Shown here one piece after another: positions 31,216 through 44,232 of a DNA stretch of 64,000 bases (positions are counted from its first letter, which is position 1; every line of letters starts with the position of its first letter). The DNA is from Symsagittifera roscoffensis. Taxonomy: Eukaryota; Xenacoelomorpha; Acoela; Convolutidae. Both the position numbers and the translations under genes were made by a program. The notes below the pieces were generated by a model. The model was not told the DNA's origin. It worked only from the letters and a program-made list of their open reading frames with translations, and searched no databases. The stretch is from NCBI RefSeq assembly GCF_963678635.1, contig NC_087065.1:76175786-76239785 (forward strand). Direction: 5' to 3'.

Positions 31216-32177
31216 TATAATTTGATAAAAAGAATGCGAACAGGACACTGATGTGTTAGTAAACCACCAGATCAGATTTTATTTCATTTTTGTTTCACTT
31301 TTGTTTACAGGTAAATAATTTTCAAATTCTAAAAACACTTTGTTTTTATCTGATCTGATTACGTAATTAAAGCGTGATTTTGTCCGTCCATTTTTGGTTT
31401 ACAAATACATCGATTCATTGACCTATCACCGGGAAAATTTCGCGTTAAATAGTCCAAACAGTAGAAATTGCAACGCCCATCCTTCTTATATATGGGTTTG
31501 AAAAACTAGATTATTGGCTTAACTATAAAAAATAAGCTGAACAAAACTTCGTTACATTTTATAGCTCATAACTTTTGCATTCTCAAAATGTAAAATAATC
31601 AACAACCAAAACTCTTTTTTTACAAGCAAACAACGTCTTATAAACAAGGAGACTCAATATAAAAAATGTTAAGTAAGGTTAATCCATAAAGTTAGATAGA
31701 GATCAGTAGAAGAAGCAAGCTCTGTTTCTGTGTTTTCAAGGAAAGTCTTTTTAGATAATTTTATTTATTCTATTATTAATTTTATTTTAATACTTTTTAT
31801 GCTATTTAAATACTATTTTCAAATAATTTTATTGAATTTAGTTTTAAAACATTGCAAACTTGCTTTTTGCTTTGCAAAAGTGCGCCAAAAATTATTATCT
31901 TCGATGCGCTCCTGTACTGGTTAAGATAACAACAGATTTTTGTTCCACCGTTGGTTTATTTCTTGGTGTGCAGGTTTTTTATCTGTGTTTGTTTTTGTTA
32001 AGTTGTGGCCGTTTGAATTTTTGAAATAATTGACAAGCAATAGATTGCTTTCCTACAATGCGCACAACTTCGAAATAAACTTTTCCGAGTCAAACTGAAG
32101 CGAGTGTTTTGTACTCACCAATACAAGCATTTACCAGGCTGATAATTTATAAGCGTGTTGGGGAACAAAAGAAGATC
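31216..32177. other. Unassigned spacer
   Basis: AT-rich, with no frame above 64 codons and nothing recognisable. Confidence 0.5.
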
Positions 32178-32600
32178 AAGACTGCAGGCAAAGCCCGAGT
32201 TTGCTTGTAATAGTTTCCGACGGCCCATTTGTTTGCTTGTAATAGTTTTTGGTTTAAAATGTTTTTATAAACTATGAACCTTAGACTGATAATTTCAAGA
32301 TCTAGGTATTTAAGTTCATTTCGTGTATGCAACTGATAAAACTAATTAGCTTGCCTTATCTCAACTTGGAACCATTTGTAGCGCAAGATATTTCGCTATG
32401 GGTAGGTGGTGCGCTTTAAAATTTCAGCATCAATTTATAAAACGGGCAGTTTAGCAAGACACGTGGCAGGTTATTACAGCGGTGTTCGTACTCCACGAAG
32501 ATCCAAGAATCGATCCCCAGGGAAATGTTTGTTTGAAATTTGTCTGAATAAAACAACACCCCGAGTATATATATTTCTCATTTTCTTCGAACAAAAGCTA
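32178..32600 (+). repeat. Repeat B copy, subfamily 2, diverged
   Basis: It begins AAGACTGCAGGCAAAGCCCG (degraded hairpin). It has CAACTTGGAACCATTTGTAG and AAGATATTTCGCTATG, the subfamily block GTGGCAGGTTATTA...CAAGAATCGATCCC, and ends ACCCCGAGTATATATATTTC with CTTCGAACAAAA. The 110-codon frame at 32406-32738 is a product of the repeat. Confidence 0.5.
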
Positions 32601-33795
32601 ACTTTCGAATATTTTATTGATTTAATTAATCAAAATTTATGTTATCAGGTTGTTAGAGGTCATAGTGTAAGTTCGAGGGCAATTTTCACTTCAAGCAGAA
32701 AGATAACTCTGAAGACTATTGCAACAAAAACAGATTGAGCAAATTTGGATAATTTTGAGTTGATAAAAACGAATTGGCCTACGTTTATTTTAATCTTCCT
32801 TTTAAACAATTTATTTCCCTCTACTGATTAAACAGTTGCCTCTGAAAACTTTTCGCTAATATTCTACTGCAAAAATAAACAAATGTTTTTTGGACAGCTG
32901 ATACTGACGCAACCCTGTTGCTCAGGTTTTCGATCGGTCAACCTATCAATTTATCAGTACTTCTTGTCAACATCAGTTTAAAGTACATTAGAAAAAAAGA
33001 ATATTATGGATATTTCTACATCGACTGCGGTTATGTTGTCGGGTTTTATTGCTTGGAAACTAAGATATCTAGAATCTACCAAACAATCTCCACCCAAATG
33101 GTTTTTAATGAAAATCTCCACCCCTATAAACAAATACCGTAAATTATTAATGTACTAGAACAATCTGCTGAGATTATAATTTTACTGAGTTCTGATTGGT
33201 CAAAAGTTGGACGCACTAATCCTCTCAACATTATCTCACACTTTCTTGAAAGTAGAAGGATATTGTTGATTAATTCGAAAAAAAAATTGAACGCGGATGG
33301 CAGGTGGCAGAAAAATTTGGCCACTAGCATTTTTGGTTATAATCATCTCGACCATTTTTTTGACTTGTAATACGATAATTTGCAATACAATATAACTCGC
33401 AAGGGAGACAACTCGAATTAAAAGACCGCATTTGCTCCAAAGTTGCTAGCTTGCCATCAGAGGGCAGGCTTTTATATGAAATCTAGAATGGTTGTCGCTG
33501 TGAAGCTGCGACGGGCAATTAGTGCGCCCAGCGGTAACGTTGAACCAATGTTTTTTGGTTTTAATTCAATTTTCCTACCTTGCAAGATGTCGCTTTCCTC
33601 ACATTTTTTTGAATTATGAGGCGAGTTGTTGCAGTACCATTTGAATATAAGCTAAAATCCTAATTATCACCCAGTGGATAAAATTAAAATCAAAATCCGA
33701 GCTTTTTCATATTGATAAATTCTTTAATCCGTTCTTTTTAATAGCTTGATTTGCATTCGTAGCTTTTTTAGCTAGCTTCATTATATGAACTCAAA
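32601..33795. other. Unassigned spacer
   Basis: Frames at 32918-33142 and 33124-33330 lack motifs and overlap on opposite strands. No repeat was matched. Confidence 0.45.
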
Positions 33796-34075
33796 ATGAA
33801 ATTTTTTATCATAGTCCTTCTCGTAACGGTTTGATTAACAGTTTTGATTAAATCTGTTATCCGTTTTTTTTTAAAGTATGGTTTGCCAGTTAGCTTTTAA
33901 AATAGTTTATTTATACAATTTCAAACTGAATTTTTTATCATAGTTCTTCTTTTAACGGTTTGATTAACGGTTTTGAATTATTCCGAAGATTTGCTCAATG
34001 GCTTTTAAATTAGTTTTTTTTTTAAATTGAAATTTTTTTATCATAGTCCATCTCTTAGCGGGTGGACAATGCATC
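33796..34075 (+). repeat. Short degenerate tandem repeat, about 2.5 units
   Basis: TGAAATTTTTTATCATAGTC and CTTCTCGTAACGGTTTGATT recur at about 33799, 33929 and 34030. The unit is roughly 100-130 bases and the third copy is partial (ATCATAGTCCATCTCTTAGC). Confidence 0.6.
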
Positions 34076-35755
34076 AGTCGAATCAACTTATGCTTCTATA
34101 AATGAACTAAAAATAACTTAAGAAACTTCGAAAGAAATTTTTCATATCAAGGAAAAAATTTGAATGTTGCAACCGTTTCTCACATTATTTAAATTGGGTG
34201 AAAATTAAACTGTGTACTAAGAAATTTGTCCTAAGAAAAACAAAAAAAAATCCTCAAATTAGTGTTGTTTTTTTCCTGCGTGGTGTAAAAAAAAGATCTG
34301 AACAAAAAAAACTTAGACATATTCGATAGTCTCAGAAAAATAGGCCAATTTGAAAAGAGTTTTTGGAGAAAAATGACTGCAAAAATCGTAAAACAAATTT
34401 AAAAAAAAACTTTTTTTTTCTTAAATTTTGAAGTTTTTGATTACCAAATAAGGTGTTAAGAAACTTCAAAAGTAAACTTTATTTGACCAAAACAAGGTTT
34501 TTAGAGCTTAAATCAAGCATGAATAAACTATTGTAAGCTTCGACGCCCACCTCAACAGCTCGAAATTAAGAATCAAAGATCATCTTAAAACAAAAATCAA
34601 TAAACTTCGAACCAATTTTTTCGACACTGTGAAAATTTGTTAGAAGTTTTTTAATGTCGTTCGAATCACGTCTGAAAGAGGCTCTAATATAATATATCAC
34701 TGAACCCACTCCGATGATTTTTGTGGTACCTGATTTTGCGTGGAAAACAAAAAAGAAACTAATACACACGAGAATAAAAAGTTTTCCCCAATTTTCAAAT
34801 GGCCGGAACAAAAAACTGGCCTATTATTAGCCTAAATATGCTAGTTATCATACCCTACGCTTATGATAGCAAGTATATAAAACGAAAACCCCATCTTTGC
34901 TTAGAGGAGCAGTTTTATTATTCTTGTACCCTTAACTAGCTTCACAATTATTCCGACTCCTCTCCCCCCCCCCCCCCCTCGAACTCCTCAAGATTTTTTT
35001 TTCCACTTGAACTTCACCAACTAGTTTATAACATTCTCGATAAAAAATTGTCAACAAAACTGTACATTTACTAACCTATGGGTATTTCCGGAAATAACAG
35101 AAATCATAGATAAACTCTCAAAAAATTGCGTTCCGTGCTTCTGCATTCTAGCAATTAAATTATTCTAGCATTCAATTGTTGCTGAAATGTTACCAAACAA
35201 GGTACATGGGCTTGGACAGTAGCTTTATATGAGAAGCATAAGCCGAACGGAAGAATAAACAAGCGCAATATTTTGATTAAAGACTACCGTTTCATTTTAT
35301 TTAAGCAAGGTTAACAATTTTTTGGAGGTTTAATACGTTACGTCTCTGCTTGTCAAATAAAGACAAAAACTGAGTATTTTGAACGAAGGAAATGCAACTC
35401 GAAGATTTGTGCAGTGTACTGTAATTCATAAACGTTATTTTTTATTGCCTCATTATTTATTATGATAGGAAATGACGAAAGTGTATGTTTTTTTGCCCAG
35501 AAACATAGCAATCAGAAATTAAAAAAAAACAACAGTCACGTCCGTTTTATCTGCTTTGATTGCTAAAGGTTTATCAAAATTGTCTTTTATCTGAAGAGCT
35601 TAAGGATTTCCCCAGAGGTCAAAGATAAAATATTCCGAAAAACTGAAAAACGTGGTTGAACAACCCTCTATCGTCGATCACAAGCTTTTGCCTTTAAGAA
35701 ATATTATAAAATGATCAAAAAAATAAGATAATTTTGAAAAATTAAAAAACAACTG
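34076..35755. other. Unassigned spacer with a C-run
   Basis: AT-rich with no gene. A run of about 14 C residues occurs near 34966-34979. Short frames carry no motif. Confidence 0.5.
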
Positions 35756-35759
35756 TTCA

Positions 35760-38700
35760 CGTTTCTATCTGCCCACAAGCTATATACAGAACCAAGTGAT
35801 ATATTCTAGAGATTTTACCAAGTGACGTAAAAATTCGGCAAAATGCTTGCCCTAGTTCAATTTGGAAGCTTTTATTTTGCCGCTTAAGTTTTAAGGAATA
35901 ATGAGCAAAAATAATTGCGCGTTAATGATCCTAATTTGAATTATAGTCGTCAAGGTAACCCCAAAAACAAACAGCAAAAAAATTGGAAAAAAGATCTCAG
36001 GCAAAATATCTTGATGAGTTTGAGCTTCGGACAACAAAATCTCTCAGATGAAAAAAGTAGAAATGCTTAGTTGAAAAGTCAACAATTGACTAAAAAAAGC
36101 TGCCAACGAGCAAAAATATTTCGAACTTTCGTCGAAAAACGGAACACTAAAATTGGGCTGTCGGAAACAACTCAATGCTGTGAAAAGTCTTCAAATTCAA
36201 GGTTCACTATCTTTGTTTCAGTGCACCAAAAAAGTCAGTTTCATCAGTTTTCGGAGGTTTCAATCAAAGTAAAAATAAACTAAATTTAGGGAAATAAAGA
36301 TGTATTAGCTTAGTTCTGATTATAAAACGAAAAAAAAAACGTGGAGATCGCTGAATTACAGAGCAAAAATTTTTATGTCTTATTTGTTTCCCTATTCTTC
36401 CCTTTCTTTCTAAGTATTTGATATATATTAAGAAAATTTTGACAATGCTTTGCTTGGTTCGAAAACATTATTGAAATTTAAAATTGAAGACATTTTTTGA
36501 ACGAAAAAAATTTGTTTTATCCAGATTTGTTTTCGAGATTTTAGTTTTACTTAGACTTTAGTTATTATGAGAATTGTGATTATAAAATTTTTCGGAACAC
36601 ACTGTTTCAATAGAATTAGATTTTATTATTTAGAATCATCGATGCCAGATGAATGAGCCCCTTGCTTGTTATTCTCGCGGAATAAATTACAGTTGAATTA
36701 TCTTAAACTGACCAATTTAAAAATTTTCAAACTCCAAAAAATTACAAAATATATACTTTTTCGCTTACTTTTGTACAATTTTCAGCTTACTTCTATAAAT
36801 TAATTGAAAAATTTGCTGCCTAACGGTAACTATGGCATTACATAGTGTCTTTTTTTACGACAAACCATGACGCAAAGATCGAGAAAAAAAACTGTAGCGA
36901 ATCGAATGTGGTATCATATTTGCTTAGGATTCTAAAAAACAACAGTCTCAGTTTTCATAGACAATTGATGCTTAGTTTCAGAACTTCAGACGACCCACAA
37001 GTTGGTTTTTTTTATTAGCGATAGTTTAGCAATAGATATCCAACTCTTAACGAACTAAATTTGTTAAATTTTTTCGATTAAAAAAATGATCACTTTTTAA
37101 TTTTTGGTTGTTTGTGTGTCTGTGGGCTTTTTTGTCCTTTCGGGTTCGTCATTTGCTTTGCTATAAAACAATGGCCCCACAAGCTATGTAAAACGTGATG
37201 TTTTCTAACAAAAGCATCAAAAGTGGTGTTAAGATTCAAGCAAACTGCTTGTTTTATTTCAATTCGGAAGCATTTGTTTTGCGGCTTAGCTTTACTGATT
37301 AATGAACAAAAAGTATTGCGCTTTAAACATCTCAATTTGATTTATAGTCACCAAAAAAGTAAAAAAAAACAAAAAAAAATAATTTTGACGCTTGGTTGAA
37401 AAGTCAAAAAATATTACACTCTTTTTCGAAAGATGAAAAACTATTGGCGAACTGTCGGAAACAACTCAATGCTTTTAAAAAAGTTCAAAGATTCACAGCT
37501 ATTTTAGTTTCAGTACAGCAAAAAATCAATAGCAGTCAAAACTTTGAGTCGAAGTGAAAATTGAACTATAACTTTTGAAGTAAAAGATGTATTGTTTAGT
37601 TCTGACCATTAAATGGAACAAGTTACAAAAAACGTGAAATTTGCCTTTTTATAGAGCATTAACACTATTTCCTATTTGTTTCCCTATTCTTCTGTTCTTT
37701 ATAAGTATTTAGTTCAATTTTTTAAGTTTTTGACAAAATTTTGTTTAGAAAATTTATAGCAGCATGCAAATAACTGAAAAGGATTCGACTATAGATCTAT
37801 ACGGAAAATGAGGCATTAATTGAGCAAAGCAAAAATACGATGGAGCAAACATCCTCGTTTTAATGATATAAGAAAAATTTCCAAATCCGACCGTTATTCA
37901 AATTCTTTGAAGTATGTTTCAAAATGAAAATTGCAAGCACTTTTTTTGAAATTGAAACGAATAATTTTTAGTAAAAATTTTTTTTAAATATTAAAATTTT
38001 GAACATATTCATAAAAAGAACAAATAAGTATTTAAAATTGAGAATAATCGGAGCCAGATGAATGAGCCAATTGTTTTTTATTAATAGCAGATTATTTATT
38101 CTCAATTGAACAAATTAGGAGTTTTCAAGCTCCCAAAAAATAACAGATTAAAAATTTTCTTAGTTGCGAGCTTACGGCTTCTATTCATATTTGAAAAAAA
38201 AAACACCAAAAAAAGATGTTTAGAAGAATAAAGCTTGCCTGAAAGATTCGATGGGCAGAAACACTCTGTCACTGTCTTTTGAAAGCGGAACAAAAAACAA
38301 ACAATTTTAAGAAGAAGAAGCACACAAAGAGAGATTTTCAGTTTCGACGATGGAAGATCAATATTTTTTCTCGCTTTGTAATTGTTGCTCTGATTACTTT
38401 ACTGCAAGTTACTAAAATTGAACATGGCATTATGTCGCATTACAACTTTTATGACTCAAAAAACTTAAAAAAAAACGTTTAGCGGATCAATTGTGGTATA
38501 AAATTTACTTCAGATACTAAAAAACTTTCTCAGTTAGTTTCGGGAAAAAATGGTCTGCAATATTTTATTTTTAGAGAAAGTTGATGACACTGAGTTTTGT
38601 TTCAAAAATTCATACTACGCTTACTTGAATTTTTACTGTAATACCAATAATTTAACTAGAAACATCATACTATTGCAGTTATCTTACCGACCTGAAACTG

Positions 38701-39600
38701 TCTTTGATAAAAAAAGTATTTTAATGTTTTTTCCTAAGTTTTTGATTTTTTGTGTGTCTGTGGGTTTTCTGATCCCATTGAGTTGCATTTTTTTTGCTGG
38801 GCAGCATTTTTTTAATACATTCAATTTTTTCAATACATTCAATTGAAAAATTTTTTTCAATACATTCAATTTTACATATATTTTTGGTTGTTTGCCCGGA
38901 AAAAACTCAAGGCTTAGTGAAAATTACACAAATTCGAAGTTTCAGAGCTATTTCAGTTTATCTATGTCACGTAAAAGGTTGCTACTAAGAAAAAATTGCC
39001 TAAAAAAACATTGGGCAGAGCAATCTGTCATTGTCTTTTGAAAGCAAAACAAAAAAAAAACATATTTTTAACAGAAAAATTTCACTTGCGACGATGGAGG
39101 AAACCTATGTTTTCAACTAAATTAGCAAACATTTCTTTACTATTTTTTGTTTTTTTTCTATTCCAAGTCTAACCATAGAGCTGATTTTATAACAAAAAAG
39201 AATATCAAAAGGGATATCAAAAGAGATATGGATAGTGTTTCTTCATTTCTCCCCGTAATTTTTCACTTGACTACATCACTGAAAGTGACCTATTATAACT
39301 ATGGCATTACATTTCGTTTCCTTTCTTACGACGGACCATGACACAAGGGTCTGAAAGAAATTTTGTTGTTGATCAAGAGTGGTACCATATGTAATTCGGA
39401 TACTTAAAAAATGGTCTCACTTTCGAGGAAAACGATCTGAATTTTTATGGTTTTCAGAGAAAGTTGATAATGCTGACCTTACTTTCAGAAATTTAGACGA
39501 GGCTTAATTTACTTTTGCAATTTTCTGATCAACCCGAAACTGTGGAATTTTTAGATAAAAAATTCTTGGTTTTTTTTATATTTTTTTGTTTTCTATGCGT
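35760..39600 (+). repeat. Ancient tandem duplication, about three diverged copies
   Basis: Ordered words recur with a spacing of about 1.3-1.5 kb. CTGTCGGAAACAACTCAATG occurs at 36159 and 37456. GTTTCCCTATTCTTC and GCCAGATGAATGAGCC occur at about 36388/36647 and 37678/38052. TTTTTGRTTGTTTGTGTGTC with GTGGGYTTT occurs at about 37100 and 38740. ATGGCATTA..., GACCATGAC and GTGGTAYCATAT occur at about 36831/36865/36909, with counterparts at about 38422/38491 and 39298/39335/39382. The first parts of copies 1 and 2 (35830-36140, 37240-37450) also carry diverged repeat B words (AATTTGGAAGCTTTTATTTT, GCGCGTTAATGATC). No coding role is seen. Confidence 0.5.
38805..38870 (+). repeat. Microrepeat AATACATTCAATTTTTTC
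   Basis: Three close copies of AATACATTCAATT separated by short T-runs lie inside the larger duplicated region. Confidence 0.7.
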
Positions 39601-40342
39601 TTTTTCTTTAATATGGGGGTCGTGTCTTTCTTTGCAACTTAAGCAGCAATTGGCGATTTTTTAATATATCTATTCTACACTAACTTTGGTTGTTCGACAA
39701 AAATATGATCAAGAAATTTTCCAAACTAAACAACAGCAAAAAAAAGAATATTAATCGATATATAAATTTAGTTTGCGGCGAAAAAATATATGCATAAAAC
39801 TAAAACTATACTTATACTGCCAAAAAACTAATTAGTAAACAATAAAAAACATAACATGTCAAAAAAAGCAAAAATTTGAATTATTTTTTTCCACCGAGTT
39901 TCGCACTGGAACAGACAATGGACAGAAGCACTTAAATGAGTGAGAGACGGTTTGTCTCTTGAAAAATGATAGCCCGAATCAAAAACTTTCAACTAACAAC
40001 AACGAAAAAGAAATTGTCTAATTCAAATCTGCAATTCAGTGTCTCTCTCTAGGTAATTTCTTTCCCTGGCGTTTTAATTGATGCTACACCAAAACAAATT
40101 TATGCGGGCAAATCTGGCATCCCAAACCCTGCTAGAAACCAATTTTTTTTCGGAATTATTTTTCATTGCCAAATAATTGCTTGCGTTTAACTAATGTTTA
40201 ACGCCAATTAATTTAAGGATCAGATAAAAGTTTCAATAATTTTTTCACTCAAATATCTGGAAACAGGCATTTTTCGAGCAAAAAATGTTTATTATCAACT
40301 TCATAGTTGCGTCCAGTTTCCCAAACAACATTGCTTACCCTT
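39601..40342. other. Unassigned AT-rich spacer
   Basis: No gene and no matched repeat. It leads into the satellite array. Confidence 0.5.
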
Positions 40343-41480
40343 GCAATTTTTTAGCTCTTTTTAACTGGTAATAAAAATTTTTGTCAAAATTTATTTAACT
40401 TGTCTGGAAACCATTATTATAGCTATCAAAAATGTTTTTTACAAACTCAAACAAAAATTGAAACCTTGAGCACTTGTAAATTTGAAAGGCGCTCGAAACA
40501 TAATTATGATCAAGAAAACGCCACGCCGTAAAATGCAAAAAAAATTCCAATCGCTTTATCAAGTAACTGAAAAATTGTGCAGTTTTTAGAGTCTCCTCGG
40601 CATATGAAAAAAACAGACATATGAAAGAAGCAATTTTGTAGCTCTTTTTAACTGATAATAAAAATTTTTGTCAAAATTTACTTAACTTGTCTGGAAACCA
40701 TTATTATAGCTATCAAAAATGTTTTTTACAAACTCAAACAAAAATTGAAACCTTGAGCACTTGTAAAATTGAAAGGCGCTCGAAAAGTAATTATGATCAA
40801 GAAAACTCCACGCCGTAAAATGCAAAAAAAAAATCCAATCGCTTTATCAAGTAACTGAAAAATTGTGCAGTTTTTAGAGTCTCCTCGGCATATGAAAAAA
40901 ACAGACCAATGAAAGAAGCAATTTTTAGCTCTTTTTAACTGGTAATAAAAATTTTTGTCGAAATTTACTTAACTTGTCTGGAATTCATTATTATAGCTAT
41001 CAAAAATATTTTTTACAAACTCAAACAAAAATTGAAACCTTGAGCACTTGTAAATTTGAAAGGCGCTCGAAAAGTAATTATGATTAAAAAAACTCCACGC
41101 CGTAAAATGCAAAAAAAAATTCCAATCGCTTTATCAAGTAACTGAAAAATTGTGCAGTTTTTCGAGTTTCCTCGGCATATGAAAAATACAGACATATGAA
41201 CGAAGCAATTTTTTTAGCTCTTTTTAACTGGTAATAAAATTTTTTGTCAAAATTTACTTAGCTTGTCTGGAAACCATTATTATAGCTATCAAAAAGGTTT
41301 TTTTTGTACAAACTCAAACAAAAATTGAAACCTTGAGCACTTGTAAATTTGAAAGGCGCTCGAAACGTAATTATGATCACGAAAACTCCACGCCGTAAAA
41401 TGCAAAAAAAAATCCAATCGCTTTATCAAGTAACTGAAAAATTGTGCAGTTTTAGAGTCTCCTCGGCATATGAAAAAAAA
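40343..41480 (+). repeat. Satellite-like array, four units of 287-289 bp
   Basis: Units begin TAGCTCTTTTTAACTGGTAA at 40352, 40639, 40926 and 41214. Each contains CTTAACTTGTCTGGAAACCA, CTTGAGCACTTGTAAATTTG, GGCGCTCGAAA, CCACGCCGTAAAATGC and GTCTCCTCGGCATATGAAA. Copies differ by only a few bases, so the array is young or kept uniform. The frames at 41013-41195 and 41349-41555 come from the repeat unit and are not genes. Confidence 0.9.
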
Positions 41481-42050
41481 ATCGTTTATCCAATTTTACC
41501 TTATTTCAATAACTGGTTGTTTTTAAAGAGCACTATTAAAACAAATCACCATTAGGAAAAATTCACTCGAAGCTGATCAACGGATTAAAAAGGTGAAACT
41601 AATGAAAACAAATAGAGCGATACAATTTAGAATACATATTCAAAAAAACTACAAAAAAAAATAAACTTTAAAAATTGTAATTTTTTTTAGAAACATTCTT
41701 TGTTGTACGCCCAGCAACCGTTATACTTGTTTGCGCTCACTAGACACAATTAGAATATTTGTCACGATAAGAGTGACAGCAAAAACATCATCCACTGCGA
41801 AAATCCTGCTGCGAAAAAATTCAGTTTTTTCGATATATGTCGAAAAAATATTTATCATTTTGTTAGCTGAAAAGTGTTTTTCAATTTAAAAAAGTTTGAA
41901 GCTTATAATTAAAAGCCGCAATTCACAGTATATGTTTCTGAGCTTTTACACCAAAAATTTGAAAAACTTCGTTGATTTTATGGATTAGGATGAGATTTGG
42001 AAAACCAAGCTTAAACGGTTGTTCTGGGGTTTTAACAGCATCAAGATCTT
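41481..42050. other. Unassigned spacer
   Basis: No gene or repeat recognised between the satellite array and the composite retroelement locus. Confidence 0.5.
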
Positions 42051-42104
42051 GATTATGATTTTAATGAATGTCAGCCAAAAAAATGCTCAACGCTTTGGAA
42101 AAAC
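42051..42104 (+). repeat. 54-bp direct repeat X, left copy
   Basis: GATTATGATTTTAATGAATG and on to TTTGGAAAAAC match 50911-50964 at 48 of 54 positions. It lies just outside the left hAT half, while the partner lies inside, right of the truncated LTR. Confidence 0.65.
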
Positions 42105-42144
42105 GCTGTCGACCCAAGTCTTTGGCAAAAGTCGTAAGTATGCG

Positions 42145-42236
42145 CAGGCGCGGATCTAGGATTTTCTCGAGGGGGGATTTTTTTTAGGTCGATCAAATTG
42201 ATTCTCTGAGCTCTCTCAAATCACTATAAAAATTAT
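42145..42236 (+). mobile_element. Left end of a hAT-like element (family A), split by retrotransposon 2
   Basis: CAGGCGCGGATCTAGGATTT with the family A interior (AGGTCGATCAAATTGATTCT) stops at AATTAT exactly where the LTR begins. Its right part is at 50965-51252. The octamers outside the two ends, AGTATGCG (42137-42144) and ATTGTGCG (51253-51260), agree at 6 of 8. Copies of this left end occur at 42936-43026 and 43727-43817 because of the triplication. Confidence 0.75.
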
Positions 42237-42591
42237 TGTGACATCGCTATGCCCAGGTTGGATTATTGTAACAAAAGGTAAATTGCGAAATGTTAATTCA
42301 TATGAAACGTTTTGTTCTCTTTTTCTAAGTTAGACTGATTTCCGTATCGCAGTACGGACACACTGACTTCAGTCGTAGAACATTTAGGTCAACGTAGATT
42401 GACCTTGAATAATATTAATCATATAAATACATAAATAACAAAAGAATTCCCCAAGGTTACTGTAGTGTGGCTGCAGCTGCAGCTACTCTACCACATTCCT
42501 CGAGGGACAAATAAATTTTATATCAATATTATAAAATATTTTAGAATACAATAGTAGTTTTTGAAAGCTCAGTTTAAGGTTTATAACGGCA
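42237..42591 (-). repeat. LTR copy 1 (tandem unit 1)
   Basis: On the plus strand it starts TGTGACATCGCTATGCCCAG and ends TTATAACGGCA, giving TG...CA borders and 355 bp. Contains CCGTATCGCAGTACGGACAC and GCTGCAGCTGCAGC palindromes. Confidence 0.7.
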
Positions 42592-43026
42592 AGAGTCCTT
42601 TTGCTCCTTTCAAGTTATCCTTTTCGCGGTCTCCTCTTCTTGGTACTTAGGTCGTTTCTCTCTCTTTTTCTGGGATATCGAAACGCAGAGGAGCTCGCCA
42701 AGATGCATTCCAAGATCGCGTCACGTCAAGCGACGCATATCCGAACTTCCTTCGGAATAAGTGTCTCTCCAGGATACCCAACTTTGTCTCCGTTAGTCTG
42801 CTCGTGTCCGTTTTGAGCATCGCAAATTTGAGGCTATACGCTTCCAAAACGGCTTTATTCAAGTCCGTTATGTCCTCCTCCGAACAAACTGAATGCTTAA
42901 CAGGGTCACCGTATCGCAAAAGTCGTAGGTATGCGCAGGCGCGGATCTAGGATTTTCTCGAGGGGGGATTTTTTTAGGTCGATCAAATTGATTCTCTGAG
43001 CTCTCCCAAATCACTATAAAAATTAT

Positions 43027-43381
43027 TGTGAGATCGCTATGCCCAGGGTGGATTAATGTAACAAAAGGTAAATTGAGAAATGTTAATTCATATGAAACGT
43101 TTTGTTCTCTTTTTCTAAGTTAGACTGATTTCCGTATCGCAGTACGGACACACTGACTTCAGTCGTAGAACATTTAGGTCAACGTAGATTGACCTTGAAT
43201 AATATTAATCATATAAATACATAAATAACAAAAGCATTCCCCAAGGTTACTGTAGTGTGGCTGCAGCTGCAGCTACTCTACCACATTCCTCGAGGGACAA
43301 ATAAATTTTATATCAATATTATAAAATATTTTAGAATACAATAGTAGTTTTTGAAAGCTCAGTTTAAGGTTTATAACGGCA
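43027..43381 (-). repeat. LTR copy 2 (tandem unit 2)
   Basis: 355 bp, nearly identical to 42237-42591 and starting TGTGAGATCGCTATGCCCAG. Confidence 0.7.
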
Positions 43382-43817
43382 AGAGTCCTTTTGCTCCTTT
43401 CAAGTTATCCTTTTCGCGGTCTCCTCTTCTTGGTACTTAGGTCGTTTCTCTCTCTTTTTCTGGGATATCGAAACGCAGAGGAGCTCGCCAAGATGCATTC
43501 CAAGATCGCGTCACGTCAAGCGACGCATATCCGAACTTCCTTCGGAATAAGTGTCTCTCTAGGATACCCAACTTTGTCTCCGTTAGTCTGCTCGTGTCCG
43601 TTTTGAGCATCGCAAATTTGAGGCTATACGCCTCCAAAACGGCTTTATTCAAGTCCGTTATGTCCTCCTCCGAACAAACTGAATGCTTAACAGGGTCACC
43701 GTATCGCAAAAGACGTAGGTATGCGCGGGCGCGGATCTAGGATTTTCTCGAGGGGGGATTTTTGTTAGGTCGATCAAATTGATTCTCTGAGCTCTCCCAA
43801 ATCACTATAAAAATTAT

Positions 43818-44177
43818 TGTGAGATCGCTATGCCCAGGGTGGATTATTGTAACAAAAGGTAAATTGCGAAATGTTAATTCATATGAAACTTTTTGTTCTC
43901 TTTTTCTAAATTAGACTGATTTCCGTATCGCAGTACGGACACACTGACTTCAGTAGTAGAACATTTAGGTATGCCTTGAATAGATTGACCTTGACTAATA
44001 ATAATCATATAAATACATAAAAAACAAAAGCATTCCCCAAGGTTACTGTAATGTGGCTGCAGCTGCAGCTACTCTACCATATTCCTCGAGGGACAAATAA
44101 ATTTTATATCAATATTATAAAACATTTTATAATACAATAGGAGTTTTTGAAAGCTCAGTTTAATGTTTATAACGGCA
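43818..44177 (-). repeat. LTR copy 3, the 3' LTR contiguous with the element
   Basis: It starts TGTGAGATCGCTATGCCCAG and ends AACGGCA. It carries a short insertion (ATGCCTTGAATAG) near 43970 not seen in copies 1 and 2. The purine-rich minus-strand stretch at 44178-44256 (AAAGGAGCAAAAGGAC and AGAAAAAGAGAGAGAAA) next to it is a candidate polypurine tract. Confidence 0.7.
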
Positions 44178-44232
44178 AGAGTCCTTTTGCTCCTTTCAAG
44201 TTATCCTTTTCCCGGTCTCCTCTTCTTGGTAC

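Noticed and set aside
41013-41195. 60-codon frame in the satellite
   Set aside because: It is a chance frame in a tandem repeat and is not kept in every unit.
40343-41480. Possible CRISPR-like array
   Set aside because: The whole 287-289-bp unit repeats with no alternating short repeats and unique spacers, so it is a satellite.
42601-42816. Repeated 71-codon plus frames in the triplicated unit (also 43391-43606, 44163-44402)
   Set aside because: They look conserved only because the DNA is triplicated. They are antisense to the pol C-terminus.
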